A DNA stretch of 64,000 bases. Origin: Roseivirga spongicola. GTDB taxonomy: Bacteria > Bacteroidota > Bacteroidia > Cytophagales > Cyclobacteriaceae. The stretch covers positions 682,001-746,000 of the forward strand of contig NZ_LRPC01000001.1 of NCBI RefSeq assembly GCF_001592965.1, written 5' to 3'. Both the position numbers and the translations under genes were made by a program. Positions 17,544-26,436 of this stretch are shown here, in pieces. Positions within the stretch are counted from its first letter, which is position 1; each line of letters begins with the position of its first letter. The notes under the pieces are model-generated. The model did not search any database and was not told where the DNA came from. It saw nothing but the letters and a program-made list of their open reading frames with translations.

Positions 17544-18482
17544 CTAAAGAATCACAACAATGTAGGTAACGTAAATTGCCAACAAGATAATACCCGATGG
17601 CGTGCCTAGTCTCTTACGTAGAAGCATTAACGGAAGAATGCACAGGGTTATACCGAGCATCCAAATCATATCGCTAGAAATAATCATTTCATTCACCTCT
17701 AATGGGTGAATAATACTGGTAATTCCTAGAATGGAAAGAACGTTGAAAATGTTAGAGCCCAAGAGGTTGCCTAAAGCTAAGTCGGTTTCTCCTTTTCTTG
17801 CGGCAATAATTGAGGTGAAAAGTTCGGGTAAGCTGGTACCAATAGCTAAAATAGTAAGTCCTATAATTCTTTGAGAAACGCCAAAATCAGTAGCTATATC
17901 TGCCGCACCATCTATAAACCAGTTCGATCCGAAATAAAGAAAAACACCGCCTAGAGCTAAAAGGAAGACATCTTTCATTCTTTCGAACTTGGAGTCCTTA
18001 TCTGGCTCAATAGTGTAATCTAGTTTTACTTTATCTTTTCTGGTTTTTATAAATAGAACGATCAGGTAAATAATTAGGCATATGAACAAGATGAGTCCCT
18101 CCCAGAATTCTAGCGCCTGATCTTGCACAAAAATGAAGAGTAGAATACTGCTAACCATGGCCACCAGCCAATCGCGAGCGGCAGTTCCTTTATGAATGGG
18201 TATATAACCCAACAGGCAGGTCACTCCTAAAACCAAACCTAAATTGGAAATATTAGAGCCAACCACATTACCCATTGCAAAGTCTGGCACTTCTTTAAAA
18301 GCAGCATTAAGCGATACAAGCAACTCTGGGGCAGATGTTCCAAAGGCTACTATGGTGAGACCTATTACCATAGGGCTTACGTTAAAACGCAAGGCAATTC
18401 TAGAAGCGCCTTTCACAAGAAAGTCACCTCCAAAAATCAATAGTACGAGTCCAATAATCAGTAAAAAAACTTCTAGCAGCAT
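17544..18482 (-). CDS. Calcium/sodium antiporter (CaCA family)
   Basis: A 312-residue inner-membrane cation exchanger with ten or so spans. The two inverted alpha repeats are plain: GTSAPELLVSL with GNVVGSNISNLGLVLG in the first half and GTSLPELFTSI with GNLLGSNIFNVLSILG in the second, with an acidic linker (DYTIEPDKDSKFE) between. It is YrbG-like and should exchange Ca2+ for Na+ or H+. The ATG at 18482 (MLLEVFLL) is preferred to the in-frame start at 18521, which would overlap upp and add 13 non-hydrophobic residues. Confidence 0.9.
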   Translation of the reverse strand: MLLEVFLLIIGLVLLIFGGDFLVKGASRIALRFNVSPMVIGLTIVAFGTSAPELLVSLNAAFKEVPDFAMGNVVGSNISNLGLVLGVTCLLGYIPIHKGTAARDWLVAMVSSILLFIFVQDQALEFWEGLILFICLIIYLIVLFIKTRKDKVKLDYTIEPDKDSKFERMKDVFLLALGGVFLYFGSNWFIDGAADIATDFGVSQRIIGLTILAIGTSLPELFTSIIAARKGETDLALGNLLGSNIFNVLSILGITSIIHPLEVNEMIISSDMIWMLGITLCILPLMLLRKRLGTPSGIILLAIYVTYIVVIL

Positions 18483-18486
18483 TAAC

Positions 18487-19134
18487 TCACAGTTTCTGAC
18501 CGAAGGCAAGATCTCCGGCATCCCCTAATCCCGGCACGATATAATACTTTTCATTGAGTTTTTCATCAAGGGCACATGACCACAGGTTGTATGCCGTGTT
18601 GAGATTGTCCTTCACATAACTAACTCCTTCTGGGGCAGCAATTGTTGTGGCAATATGAAGAGACTTTGGTTTGCCATTCTCAAAAAGGCTTTCAATACTC
18701 TTTACTATAGATTTTCCTGTTGCCAACATCGGGTCTACCACTATTACGGTTTTCTCGTTAAGGTTTGGTGTGGCCAAATAGTTCAACCCTATTTCTACAG
18801 GTTCATTGGCGGCATGGGGTAGCCTAGCAGCACCAATAAAGCCAAACTCTGCCCTGTCGAACAAATCTTGAAAACCTTGACTAAAAGGTAATGCGGCTCT
18901 AAGAATACTTATCACCACAACATCATCTTTCAAAAACTTTGCACTGCTTTTAGTAAGAGGAGTTTCAATTTCTCGAGATTCAAAATGAAGTGTTTTTGAA
19001 ATCTCGTAAGCCAGTAACTGTCCCAGCCTTCTCAAGTTCTGTCTAAATCTCAACGGATCTTTCTGGGTTTCAACATCCCTTATTTCGGCCAAATATTGAC
19101 AGGCAATGGAACTGTGCTGGTCTAGTATGAACAT
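18487..19134 (-). CDS. upp: Uracil phosphoribosyltransferase
   Basis: A 215-residue pyrimidine-salvage enzyme making UMP from uracil and PRPP. The PRPP-binding motif is VIVVDPMLATGKSIV, and the C-terminal uracil-binding YYIVPGLGDAGDLAFG is conserved. Translation most likely begins at ATG 19134 (MFILDQHSS), 7 codons inside the longest frame. It is the first gene of a minus-strand run with the antiporter (4-base gap). It is divergent from the M42 peptidase-hpt pair, the second of which is also a salvage enzyme. Confidence 0.93.
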   Translation of the reverse strand: MFILDQHSSIACQYLAEIRDVETQKDPLRFRQNLRRLGQLLAYEISKTLHFESREIETPLTKSSAKFLKDDVVVISILRAALPFSQGFQDLFDRAEFGFIGAARLPHAANEPVEIGLNYLATPNLNEKTVIVVDPMLATGKSIVKSIESLFENGKPKSLHIATTIAAPEGVSYVKDNLNTAYNLWSCALDEKLNEKYYIVPGLGDAGDLAFGQKL

Positions 19135-19201
19135 GCTCTTCAAAATCGACCGCAAGTTATACTTTTATTAAGGTAGCTGCCAATATTCTAGGCATGAACC
19201 C

Positions 19202-19209
19202 TATTTTTG
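19202..19209 (+). promoter_or_regulatory. -7 promoter element abutting the M42 peptidase gene
   Basis: TATTTTTG matches TAnnTTTG and ends 4 bases before the ATG at 19214, the same geometry as at hemE. A leaderless transcript is likely. Confidence 0.5.
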
Positions 19210-19213
19210 CAGC

Positions 19214-20137
19214 ATGCAAAAGCTCGACTTTTCTTTGCTGAAAGAACTCTGCAAGGTTCATGCACCTTCTGGTAATGAGGTGGCCATGAAAGATTTCCTA
19301 CTGAACTATGTTAAAGAGAATCAGTCTGGTTGGAAAGTTCAACCTGAAGTAATACACGGTCCGGAGTTTCAAGACTGCCTTATGCTGAAGTTTGGCGAAC
19401 CAAAAACCGCCATTTTCGCTCATGTTGATAGTATTGGCTTCACGGTTAGGTACCACGATCAATTGGTTCCTATTGGAGGACCCAAAGCTGAAACTGGTTA
19501 TAAACTTGTTGGTGAAGATAAATTGGGCCCAATAGAGTGTGAGCTAGTTGAAAACGATGGTGACTTACATTACAAATTTGGTAGGGCTATCGAGAGAGGC
19601 ACTGAGCTTGTATTCAAGTCAGACTTTAGAGAAACTGAAGACTTTGTGCAGTCTTGTTATTTAGATAACAGATTGGGAGTTTTCAATGCGCTAAAGGTAG
19701 CCGAAACCTTAGAAAATGGACTCATTGTATTTTCTTGCTGGGAAGAGCATGGCGGAGGCTCAGTGGCCTATTTAGCCAAATATATGGCAGAAAAGTGGGG
19801 TGTAATGCAATCGCTGATTTCTGACATTACTTGGATAACCGAAGGAGTGGTTCATGGTGAAGGCGTTGCTATTTCTATGCGCGATAGAAGCATTCCAAGA
19901 AGATCTTTCGTCAATAAAATCATCAACATTGCTGAAGAATCAGGTATCCCTTTTCAATTAGAGGTTGAAGGTGCCGGAGGAAGCGATGGTAAGGAATTAC
20001 AGTCTGCTCCCTATCCATTCGACTGGTGTTTTGTGGGTGCTCCAGAAGATAATGTGCACAGCCCAGACGAAATTGTTCATAAAGCTGATATTGCTAGTAT
20101 GATTCAGTTATATTCAACTTTGATGCAGAAATTATAA
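19214..20137 (+). CDS. M42-family aminopeptidase
   Basis: A 307-residue metallo-aminopeptidase related to glutamyl aminopeptidase/cellulase-M proteins. Metal ligands are H70 (with D72) in IFAHVDSIGF, the bridging Asp in CYLDNRLGVFNAL, the catalytic Glu pair in FSCWEEHGGGS and a late His in DNVHSPDEIVHKAD. It lacks a signal peptide, so it is cytoplasmic and probably trims peptides. Its stop overlaps the hpt start (TAATG). Confidence 0.85.
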   Translation: MQKLDFSLLKELCKVHAPSGNEVAMKDFLLNYVKENQSGWKVQPEVIHGPEFQDCLMLKFGEPKTAIFAHVDSIGFTVRYHDQLVPIGGPKAETGYKLVGEDKLGPIECELVENDGDLHYKFGRAIERGTELVFKSDFRETEDFVQSCYLDNRLGVFNALKVAETLENGLIVFSCWEEHGGGSVAYLAKYMAEKWGVMQSLISDITWITEGVVHGEGVAISMRDRSIPRRSFVNKIINIAEESGIPFQLEVEGAGGSDGKELQSAPYPFDWCFVGAPEDNVHSPDEIVHKADIASMIQLYSTLMQKL

Positions 20138-20682
20138 TGCCTTTACCCTCAGTTACTGTTCACGATAAAACCTTTGAACTCTTCATCTCAGATGAGCAAA
20201 TTCAGTCTAAAATTGCCGAGTTAGGCCAAAGGCTATCTGCAGACTTTGCCAGCAAAAAGCCTCTGCTAATAGGTGTGCTCAATGGTTCCTTTATGTTCGC
20301 TAGCGATTTAATGAAGAGCATCAACATAGATGCAGAAATTACTTTCATTAAGGTTTCTTCTTACAGCGGCATGCAAAGCCAAGGAAAAACCAAAGAGCTG
20401 ATTGGTTTAAATGAAGCTATTGAAGGCCGTGAGGTCGTTGTGGTAGAAGACATTGTAGATACAGGAATTACGATGGAAGGCATAGTAAATGAGTTAAACA
20501 AAATGGGGGCTGCTAGTGTTGAAGTTGCTTCTCTTTTGGTTAAGCCAGACTGTCTCCAGAGAGATGTTACGGTGAAATACACTGGTTTCGAAATCCCCGA
20601 AAAATTCGTGGTAGGTTATGGCTTAGACTATGATGGTTTAGGCAGAAACCTGAAAGATATTTATCAATTAAAGCAGGAGTAG
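20137..20682 (+). CDS. hpt: Hypoxanthine phosphoribosyltransferase
   Basis: A 181-residue purine-salvage enzyme that makes IMP (and GMP) from the free base and PRPP. The PRPP loop is VVVVEDIVDTGITM; the early GVLNGSFMFASDL loop and the C-terminal VVGYGLDYDGLGRNLKDIY are diagnostic. It is translationally coupled to the M42 peptidase. adk follows 42 bases later with its own promoter element. Confidence 0.95.
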   Translation: MPLPSVTVHDKTFELFISDEQIQSKIAELGQRLSADFASKKPLLIGVLNGSFMFASDLMKSINIDAEITFIKVSSYSGMQSQGKTKELIGLNEAIEGREVVVVEDIVDTGITMEGIVNELNKMGAASVEVASLLVKPDCLQRDVTVKYTGFEIPEKFVVGYGLDYDGLGRNLKDIYQLKQE

Positions 20683-20692
20683 CGATTATCCT

Positions 20693-20700
20693 TATATTTG
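20693..20700 (+). promoter_or_regulatory. -7 element of the adk promoter
   Basis: TATATTTG matches TAnnTTTG, 24 bases before the chosen adk ATG at 20725. The longest frame begins at 20698, inside this element, so the downstream start is favoured. Confidence 0.5.
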
Positions 20701-20724
20701 TGCCCTTGTTATAAAATCAATTAC

Positions 20725-21300
20725 ATGATTAATCTAGTATTGTTTGGCCCTCCAGGTGCGGGAAAAGGAACTCAAAGCGAGAAAATTATAAGCACGTTTG
20801 GGCTAAAGCATATCTCTACAGGCGATTTATTCAGAAAGCATTTAGGTGAAGGAACAGAGCTAGGAAAAGAAGCTCGTTCTTACATGGATAATGGAAAGTT
20901 AGTTCCAGACGAGGTAGTAATCGGAATGGTTGATGACTTCCTGAACGAAAATACAGACGCCAAAGGCTTTATTTTCGATGGTTTCCCAAGAACTGTAGCT
21001 CAGGCCGAAGCCTTAGACGAACTGCTTTCTAAAAGAGATACAAAAATTGATTGCATGATTATGTTAGATGTGCCTCAAGATGAGCTTAAAAGAAGGCTTT
21101 TGGAAAGAGGAAAAACTTCTGGCAGAGCAGACGATCAGAACGAAGAAAAAATAAACGTTAGAATTCAGGAATACCTGAATAAAACTTTGCCAGTTGCTGC
21201 CTTTTATGAAGAGCAAGGCAAGGCATGCAAAGTAAATGGTGTAGGAACTATAGATGGAATTTTCGAGGAAATAGAGAGTGCCATCAAGTCACACGTTTAA
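20725..21300 (+). CDS. adk: Adenylate kinase
   Basis: A 191-residue nucleotide kinase (ATP + AMP to 2 ADP). It has P-loop GPPGAGKGTQ at residues 8-17, the AMP-binding FDGFPRTVAQAE and the ERGKTSGRADDQ LID region. It is the short-LID form without the zinc-binding insertion, as is common in Bacteroidota. The start MINLVLFGPPG is the family N-terminus; the extra nine residues from 20698 are rejected. A strong terminator follows. Confidence 0.96.
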   Translation: MINLVLFGPPGAGKGTQSEKIISTFGLKHISTGDLFRKHLGEGTELGKEARSYMDNGKLVPDEVVIGMVDDFLNENTDAKGFIFDGFPRTVAQAEALDELLSKRDTKIDCMIMLDVPQDELKRRLLERGKTSGRADDQNEEKINVRIQEYLNKTLPVAAFYEEQGKACKVNGVGTIDGIFEEIESAIKSHV

Positions 21301-21325
21301 CCGTTTTTCAAAATATAAATCTTTG

Positions 21326-21352
21326 AAGATGACCGTTTTGGTCATCTTTTTT
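21326..21352 (+). terminator. Terminator of adk
   Basis: Stem AAGATGACC (21326-21334) pairs with GGTCATCTT (21340-21348) over a 5-base loop, then a T-run. Confidence 0.85.
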
Positions 21353-21369
21353 GTTTTATTGACAATCTC

Positions 21370-21843
21370 ATGATTAAGTGCTTAAGGTTCGGTTTTTTGC
21401 TTATCGTTATAAGTAACCTGGCTCAGGCGCAGGTCGATTCTACTTTTGTCAAAGGAGAACTTAAGTTGGAAGATGGGTTTTACATTCTGACAAAAGACAA
21501 ATTCAGAAATCCACTCCTTAATAATCCTTTTCTTGAAAATGACTTTTTCTTCATCGACCCAGAACCTGTCTTAGCAACAGACGCTATAGACCGATTAGAG
21601 ATAGTTGAAAGTAATTTTGATGGTGATCAAATATTGGTAGTCTATTTTAGAGAGCAGCATTGGGATGACTGGAGAATGGCTACTCAGAATAATATATCAA
21701 AGTCTATTGTCTTAATTTTACAGAATGAGATAATCGACATATCTCAAATAATGTCAAAAATTGAGAATGGAACTTCAGCTATTTTTGCAAAAGATAGGGG
21801 AGTCTCTTTTTTGAAAGAAATTAAAGAAAAACTAGAAAAATAA
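21370..21843 (+). CDS. Small secreted protein with weak SecD P1-head resemblance
   Basis: A 157-residue protein with a signal peptide ([21 protein letters not shown]). The part [35 protein letters not shown] (about residues 105-140, written here as a region) recalls the periplasmic P1-head of SecD, where an N-x-G/S-K...L-L-G-x-V-I-S pattern precedes an isoleucine-rich strand. There are no membrane spans beyond the signal, so it would be a stand-alone periplasmic copy of that fold. Its stop overlaps the obg start as TAATG, so the two are co-translated. The resemblance is by eye and should be treated as a hint. Confidence 0.6.
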   Translation: MIKCLRFGFLLIVISNLAQAQVDSTFVKGELKLEDGFYILTKDKFRNPLLNNPFLENDFFFIDPEPVLATDAIDRLEIVESNFDGDQILVVYFREQHWDDWRMATQNNISKSIVLILQNEIIDISQIMSKIENGTSAIFAKDRGVSFLKEIKEKLEK

Positions 21844-22838
21844 TGGCTGGTTCCAACTTTATAGATCACGTAAGACTGTATTGTCGTTCTGGAAACGGAG
21901 GCGCAGGTGCTGTGCACTTCCGAAGAGAAAAGCACGTACCTAAAGGCGGGCCTGACGGTGGCGATGGCGGCAGAGGAGGCCATATTATTTTGCGAGGCAA
22001 CAAGCAAATGTGGACCCTGCTTCACTTACGATACCAAAAGCACGTTTATGCAGAAAATGGTGAAGGTGGAAGTGGTCATGGTAGTACTGGTGCCGATGGT
22101 AAGGATATAATTCTAGATGTTCCGTTAGGCACTGTGGCCAAGTTTACCGAGCCTGAAGAAAAGGTAATTTGTGAGATCACAGAAGATGGGCAAGAAGTAG
22201 TGTTACTTCCTGGTGGCCGTGGTGGTCTTGGAAACACCCATTTCAAAACAGCTACCAATCAAGCCCCAAGGCATGCTCAGCCTGGTGAAGCTGGCCAAGA
22301 AGAACTTTGTGTGCTCGAGCTTAAGCTTTTAGCCGATGTAGGTTTAGTAGGCTTTCCAAATGCTGGCAAGTCAACTTTGCTTTCGGTAGTATCTGCTGCC
22401 AAGCCAGAAATTGCAGATTATCCGTTTACTACACTTGTTCCTAATCTTGGCGTGGTTTCTTATCGTGACCATAGGTCGTTTGTAATGGCCGATATACCAG
22501 GAATTATTGAGGGGGCTGCTGAAGGCAAAGGTTTAGGTATTCGTTTCCTTCGGCACATAGAGCGAAATTCTATCCTCCTATTCCTTGTTCCAGCCGATGC
22601 CACTGACATTCAAAAAGAGTATGACATTCTGCTAGGCGAACTGAAAAAGTACAACCCCGAACTGCTCGATAAAGAAAGAATACTGGCAATTTCTAAATGC
22701 GATATGCTCGATGAAGAGATGATCGCAGAAATGAAAGAACTTCTTCCTACAGATATCGAAACGGTTTTCATTTCATCAGTCGCTCAAATGGGCTTACAAG
22801 AACTGAAAGACCTGATTTGGAAAAGAATTAATCAATAG
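21843..22838 (+). CDS. obg: GTPase Obg/CgtA
   Basis: A 331-residue ribosome-associated GTPase. The glycine-rich Obg fold occupies residues 1-158 ([21 protein letters not shown] and GGDGGRGG-type runs); the G domain follows with GFPNAGKST, the switch [17 protein letters not shown] and the SKCDML specificity loop. It lacks the C-terminal OCT extension, as do many members. It acts in large-subunit assembly and stress growth control. Translation is coupled to the small secreted protein gene upstream. Confidence 0.96.
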   Translation: MAGSNFIDHVRLYCRSGNGGAGAVHFRREKHVPKGGPDGGDGGRGGHIILRGNKQMWTLLHLRYQKHVYAENGEGGSGHGSTGADGKDIILDVPLGTVAKFTEPEEKVICEITEDGQEVVLLPGGRGGLGNTHFKTATNQAPRHAQPGEAGQEELCVLELKLLADVGLVGFPNAGKSTLLSVVSAAKPEIADYPFTTLVPNLGVVSYRDHRSFVMADIPGIIEGAAEGKGLGIRFLRHIERNSILLFLVPADATDIQKEYDILLGELKKYNPELLDKERILAISKCDMLDEEMIAEMKELLPTDIETVFISSVAQMGLQELKDLIWKRINQ

Positions 22839-22902
22839 AATAAAGTCTAAAAGTTGGTCTTGGTGAAGGAAGCTGAAAAGTTAAGCCAGCTACCCTTTGA
22901 TT

Positions 22903-22950
22903 CCCTAAAGGGGTCTGTTATTCAGCTTATGCCACCCTTTAGGGGCGGGG
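22903..22950. repeat. Intergenic inverted repeat between obg and grpE
   Basis: CCCTAAAGGGG (about 22903-22913) and CCCTTTAGGGG (about 22934-22944) are related, partly self-complementary blocks that can pair with each other. They fall in the obg-grpE gap and may terminate obg transcription; there is no clear T-run. Confidence 0.5.
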
Positions 22951-23082
22951 TAAAAACAGAGAGGCCATCTTAGTCAACTTTTCAGCTATTTGGAGTATTT
23001 GAATACATATATCAATCAATAAACTGACATCTATTTTCGCCTCCCAAAGCGCTTTATGCCATAATGACACCATAGTATGGCT

Positions 23083-23097
23083 TGGCAAAAAAATTGT
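23083..23097 (+). promoter_or_regulatory. Sigma-54-like -24/-12 promoter of grpE-dnaJ
   Basis: TGGCAAAAAAATTGT has the TGGCA-N6-TTG layout and the same spacing as the dnaK element. CTGACA (about 23026) and TGACAC (about 23065) lie upstream, echoing the TGTCA motifs at dnaK. A TTG inside this element opens the longest frame of grpE at 23082; the promoter overlap shows that the start must be later. Confidence 0.55.
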
Positions 23098-23126
23098 GCA
23101 TGGGCTGGCGGTTTATAAGTGAAACA

Positions 23127-23714
23127 ATGGCAAAGGATAAGAAAGCAAGCAAAAATCAAGAAGAGAACGAAGTATTGGAAGCTGAGAACCAAACTGCTAC
23201 CGAAGATCAAGTAGAAGATAATTCTGCAAAAGAGGAGCAGGTTGAAGAGCAAGAAGAACTTTCTGCCGAAGAAAAGCTCGAAATTGAGTTGGCAGAAGCC
23301 AAAGATAAATACCTAAGACTTTACTCTGAGTTCGAAAACTTTAGAAGAAGAAATGCTAAAGAGCGCATTGACCTGATTAAAACAGCTTCTTCTGATCTTA
23401 TGGTGGAGCTGCTTCCAACTATAGATGATTTCGAGAGAGCCAAAAAGGCAAACGAAAATCAGGAAGATATTGAATCAGTGAAAGAAGGTTTCGGCCTTAT
23501 TTCGACTAAGTTATTCAAGACACTCGAGTCTAAAGGGCTAAAAGTGATGGAAACAGAAAAGGGCACTCCTTTCGATGCAGACCTTCACGAAGCTGTTACT
23601 CAATTCCCAGTAGAGGATGAGGAACTAAAAGGAAAAATTATTGATACCGTAGAAAAGGGTTACTACTTAGGAGAAAGAGTAATTCGTTTCGCTAAAGTGG
23701 TGATAGGAGCTTAA
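23127..23714 (+). CDS. grpE: Nucleotide exchange factor GrpE
   Basis: A 195-residue co-chaperone that releases ADP from DnaK. A long acidic and low-complexity N-terminus (to about residue 60) leads into the paired helix [21 protein letters not shown] and the C-terminal beta domain with [11 protein letters not shown] and [12 protein letters not shown]. The ATG at 23127 (MAKDKKAS) is chosen because the alternative TTG at 23082 lies inside the -24/-12 promoter. dnaJ begins 1 base after the stop. Confidence 0.95.
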   Translation: MAKDKKASKNQEENEVLEAENQTATEDQVEDNSAKEEQVEEQEELSAEEKLEIELAEAKDKYLRLYSEFENFRRRNAKERIDLIKTASSDLMVELLPTIDDFERAKKANENQEDIESVKEGFGLISTKLFKTLESKGLKVMETEKGTPFDADLHEAVTQFPVEDEELKGKIIDTVEKGYYLGERVIRFAKVVIGA

Positions 23715-23715
23715 T

Positions 23716-24831
23716 ATGGCAAAAAGAGACTACTACGAAATTTTAGGGGTAAGCAAAGGAGCTACTGAAGATGAGTTGAAAAAAGCTTATCGTAAGTTGG
23801 CTATTAAATATCACCCTGATAAAAATCCAGACGACCCAACCGCTGAAGACAAGTTTAAAGAAGCTGCAGAAGCTTATGATGTACTAAGCAACAAAGAAAA
23901 GCGAGCTCAGTACGATCGCTTTGGCCATGATGGCATGCGTGGTGGTTTCGGTGGCCAAGGTGGCGGCATGAACATGGACGATATCTTCTCTCAATTTGGA
24001 GATATCTTCGGTGGAGGCGGCAGCCCATTTGAAAGCTTCTTTGGTGGAGGCGGTGGTGGCAGACGCCAGCGCAAAGGCTCCAACCTGCGCATCAAGCTGA
24101 AGCTTAACCTAGAAGAAATTGCCAACGGTGTTGAAAAGAAAATAAAAGTGAACCGTCTGATCAACGCAGACGGAGTAACTTTTAAAACTTGTAATACTTG
24201 TGGCGGAACCGGCCAAATGAAGAAAGTGGTGAATACCATGCTCGGCCAAATGGTTTCTGCCAGCACCTGTACAACCTGTAGTGGTTCAGGTAAAATCATA
24301 GATAAGCGACCTCCTGGTGTAGATAGCACTGGCTTGGAAATGAAGGAAGAAGTTATTCCAATCAAAATTCCTGCGGGTGTTGGTGACGGAATGCAGCTTT
24401 CTATGTCGGGCAAAGGAAACATGGCTCCGGGTGGAGGTGTTCCGGGTGACTTACTCATTGTAATCGAAGAGATTGAAGATGAGCAACTCAAGCGTGATGG
24501 CAACAATGTGGTATACGATCTTTACGTAAGCTTCATTGACGCTGCTTTAGGTGGAAGCATGGAAGTGCCAACTATTGACGGAAAGGTTCGGATTAAGATT
24601 GATCCAGGAACTCAAAGCGGAAAAATTCTTCGCCTTAGAGGGAAAGGTATCAAAGACATCAACGGCTACGGCAAAGGAGATCAGCTGATTCACGTAAACG
24701 TTTGGACGCCTAAGAAGCTTAATAAAGAAGAGACAGAAATGCTCGAGAAGCTAAGAGCCTCCGAGAATTTTGCTCCTGCTCCGGGTAAAGGAGAAAAAGG
24801 CTTCTTTGAAAAGATTAAGGAATTCTTTTAA
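23716..24831 (+). CDS. dnaJ: Chaperone protein DnaJ with a reduced zinc finger
   Basis: A 371-residue Hsp40: J domain with HPD at 33-35, a Gly/Phe-rich region to about 115, the cysteine region and two C-terminal beta domains ([17 protein letters not shown]). Canonical DnaJ has four CxxCxGxG repeats; here only two remain, at 159-166 (CNTCGGTG) and 185-192 (CTTCSGSG). These correspond to the middle repeats, which form one zinc centre; the outer pair is absent without a frameshift. The length stays near normal because of the long G/F region. It is co-transcribed with grpE. Confidence 0.95.
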   Translation: MAKRDYYEILGVSKGATEDELKKAYRKLAIKYHPDKNPDDPTAEDKFKEAAEAYDVLSNKEKRAQYDRFGHDGMRGGFGGQGGGMNMDDIFSQFGDIFGGGGSPFESFFGGGGGGRRQRKGSNLRIKLKLNLEEIANGVEKKIKVNRLINADGVTFKTCNTCGGTGQMKKVVNTMLGQMVSASTCTTCSGSGKIIDKRPPGVDSTGLEMKEEVIPIKIPAGVGDGMQLSMSGKGNMAPGGGVPGDLLIVIEEIEDEQLKRDGNNVVYDLYVSFIDAALGGSMEVPTIDGKVRIKIDPGTQSGKILRLRGKGIKDINGYGKGDQLIHVNVWTPKKLNKEETEMLEKLRASENFAPAPGKGEKGFFEKIKEFF

Positions 24832-24844
24832 ATACTATAAGTGT

Positions 24845-24874
24845 AATCCCCGACCAAGTCGGGGATTTCTTTTT
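24845..24874 (+). terminator. Terminator of grpE-dnaJ
   Basis: Stem AATCCCCGA (24845-24853) pairs with TCGGGGATT (24859-24867), then a T-rich run, 13 bases after the dnaJ stop. Confidence 0.88.
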
Positions 24875-25389
24875 AAAGCCGTTGTCCTCTTAAATGCCGC
24901 CCCTACGCGGGAATGACAGGCTGCATTTACTACCCCCCTAAGGATAGTGATTTCCTAGAAAAAGGCATTGGACTAAACAACAATAGAGATACCTTAAATG
25001 TACTGCCCTTCACTCTAGCAGTGCCATTCCCCCTTTTTTTGAAAAGGGGGCTAGGGGGATTAGAACAAACATATTCATCTCTTCAAAAGCCAACCCTCCC
25101 AACCTCTTCCGATGCCCCGAGACTTCGGGGCGGAACGCCAAGGGGGAGTGCTCGTGCAAACATCGTTGGGTAGTATTTCATAGATATGCCACTTGCTAGG
25201 AAATTACTATAAGGATGGGGGAAGACTTGCAGGCTGCAAGTTTTGAATGCATTCTATTGAATTTAGAACAGAAAAAGGATGAGGCCACTACCCAGCACAA
25301 AAAACTCCTAACTATTTTCAGTTAATTCCCGTATTATTCGGTTTATAACAGATTGCAACCCAATCTTTAAACAAACCGTAAGCTAGAGC
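24875..25389. other. Gene-free stretch with several intergenic hairpin repeats
   Basis: About 515 bases without a credible gene; a frame of 86 codons (24913-25173) lies across the repeats and is not convincing. It holds a GCGGGAATGACAGG fragment of the common GTCATTCCC repeat (about 24907), the hairpin CCCCCTTTT/AAAAGGGGG (25029-25050) and GCCCCGA/TTCGGGGC (25114-25131). The last 130 bases before the next ATG show no TAnnTTTG element. Confidence 0.6.
25029..25050. repeat. C5T/A-G5 intergenic hairpin
   Basis: CCCCCTTTT pairs perfectly with AAAAGGGGG over a short T/G loop; it is followed by CTAGGGGGAT. This hairpin type is frequent in intergenic DNA of the phylum. Confidence 0.6.
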
Positions 25390-26277
25390 ATGCAAAAATT
25401 ACTTTTTCTGTTAGCCATCGTAGGAGCAGTTGGTATAGAAGGGCTGGCACAGACAAAGAAACACTTCACTGTAGAAGGTGATGAATCTTGTGAAAAGGTT
25501 TATTTCAAACTGAAAGCCTCTTCTGGCACCTGTGAAATTCGTACTCGTATGGGAGAGTTACCTATTAATATTATGGGTAACCATAATGAGGAATACATTA
25601 CCTCAGACTTTGGCAAGCAAATGAGTGGAGAAACGCTTCATGCTTGGCTTAATCTGAAAGATAATGGTAAAGAGGGGCTCGGTTCAAAGCTTTCAAAAAT
25701 CTTTGGGAAGAAAACTACAGATACCGAAAATTACTGGAATATCTATTTCACTGACTACAAGCCTTACCGATTAGACTTGAATTACGGTGTAGGAAAAGCC
25801 TATATAGACCTTTCAGATATAGCAGTAGAAAACTGCAAAATCACCTCGGGTAATGCGCACGTGAAGGTTGGTTATTTATCTAAAATGCAGAATAGAATGG
25901 AAATGGATACCATGACTGTTTCTGTAGATATGGGAGATGTAGAAATTGAAAGACTAGACCTAGCTAGGGCCAAGAACATTTTGGCAGAGGTAGGCTTTGG
26001 AAGTCTTACATTAGATTTTGATGAACAACCTTTAATGCCTAGTGATATTTGGGCAAGAGTTGGTGCTGGTAGCCTTACCATTAATCTTCCTTTAGAAGAT
26101 ATACCTGTAATAGTTAGAATGAAAGACACCTCTTACCGAAAGTTCAAAGTACCTGAAGGCTTTGAAAAAGTTAAAGAGAATGTATTTGTGAGCTCTAGCT
26201 ACTCTCCTAATGCACCTAATGTGCTTACGTTCAATATAGACCTTTCTATGGGTAGCGTAGTTTTCACCAACAAGTAA
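25390..26277 (+). CDS. Exported protein with LiaF/toastrack-like C-terminal domain
   Basis: A 295-residue protein with a signal peptide ending LAQ (about residue 21). From about residue 130 it shows repeated strand-turn units with G-[DS]-[VL]-x-[IL] steps (LNYGVGKAYIDLS, VDMGDVEIERLDL, VGFGSLTLDFDE, VGAGSLTINLP), the pattern of the toastrack beta-helix seen in LiaF-like and DUF2154/DUF4097 proteins. It would reside in the periplasm. The ABC exporter genes follow about 160 bases later; a functional link is possible but not shown. Confidence 0.7.
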   Translation: MQKLLFLLAIVGAVGIEGLAQTKKHFTVEGDESCEKVYFKLKASSGTCEIRTRMGELPINIMGNHNEEYITSDFGKQMSGETLHAWLNLKDNGKEGLGSKLSKIFGKKTTDTENYWNIYFTDYKPYRLDLNYGVGKAYIDLSDIAVENCKITSGNAHVKVGYLSKMQNRMEMDTMTVSVDMGDVEIERLDLARAKNILAEVGFGSLTLDFDEQPLMPSDIWARVGAGSLTINLPLEDIPVIVRMKDTSYRKFKVPEGFEKVKENVFVSSSYSPNAPNVLTFNIDLSMGSVVFTNK

Positions 26278-26436
26278 TTTAATCTCAGGCCTTTCATATT
26301 CCATAGGGCGGTCAATTGTTCCGCTTAATAGATATGTACTCAGTCATTTATTGATTTTGTTCAAATTAGTTTGGGCTTTTTAGAGTTGTGTCTCCAAAAG
26401 CCTTTAACTTCAAAGACAACTTAAACTCAAACTGTT

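Noticed and set aside
23082-23126. Extra N-terminal codons of grpE starting from TTG
   Set aside because: The TTG is part of a -24/-12 promoter identical in layout to that of dnaK; the ATG at 23127 gives the normal protein.
24913-25173. 86-codon plus-strand frame after dnaJ
   Set aside because: It is composed of intergenic hairpin repeats and low-complexity Pro/Arg/Gly residues.
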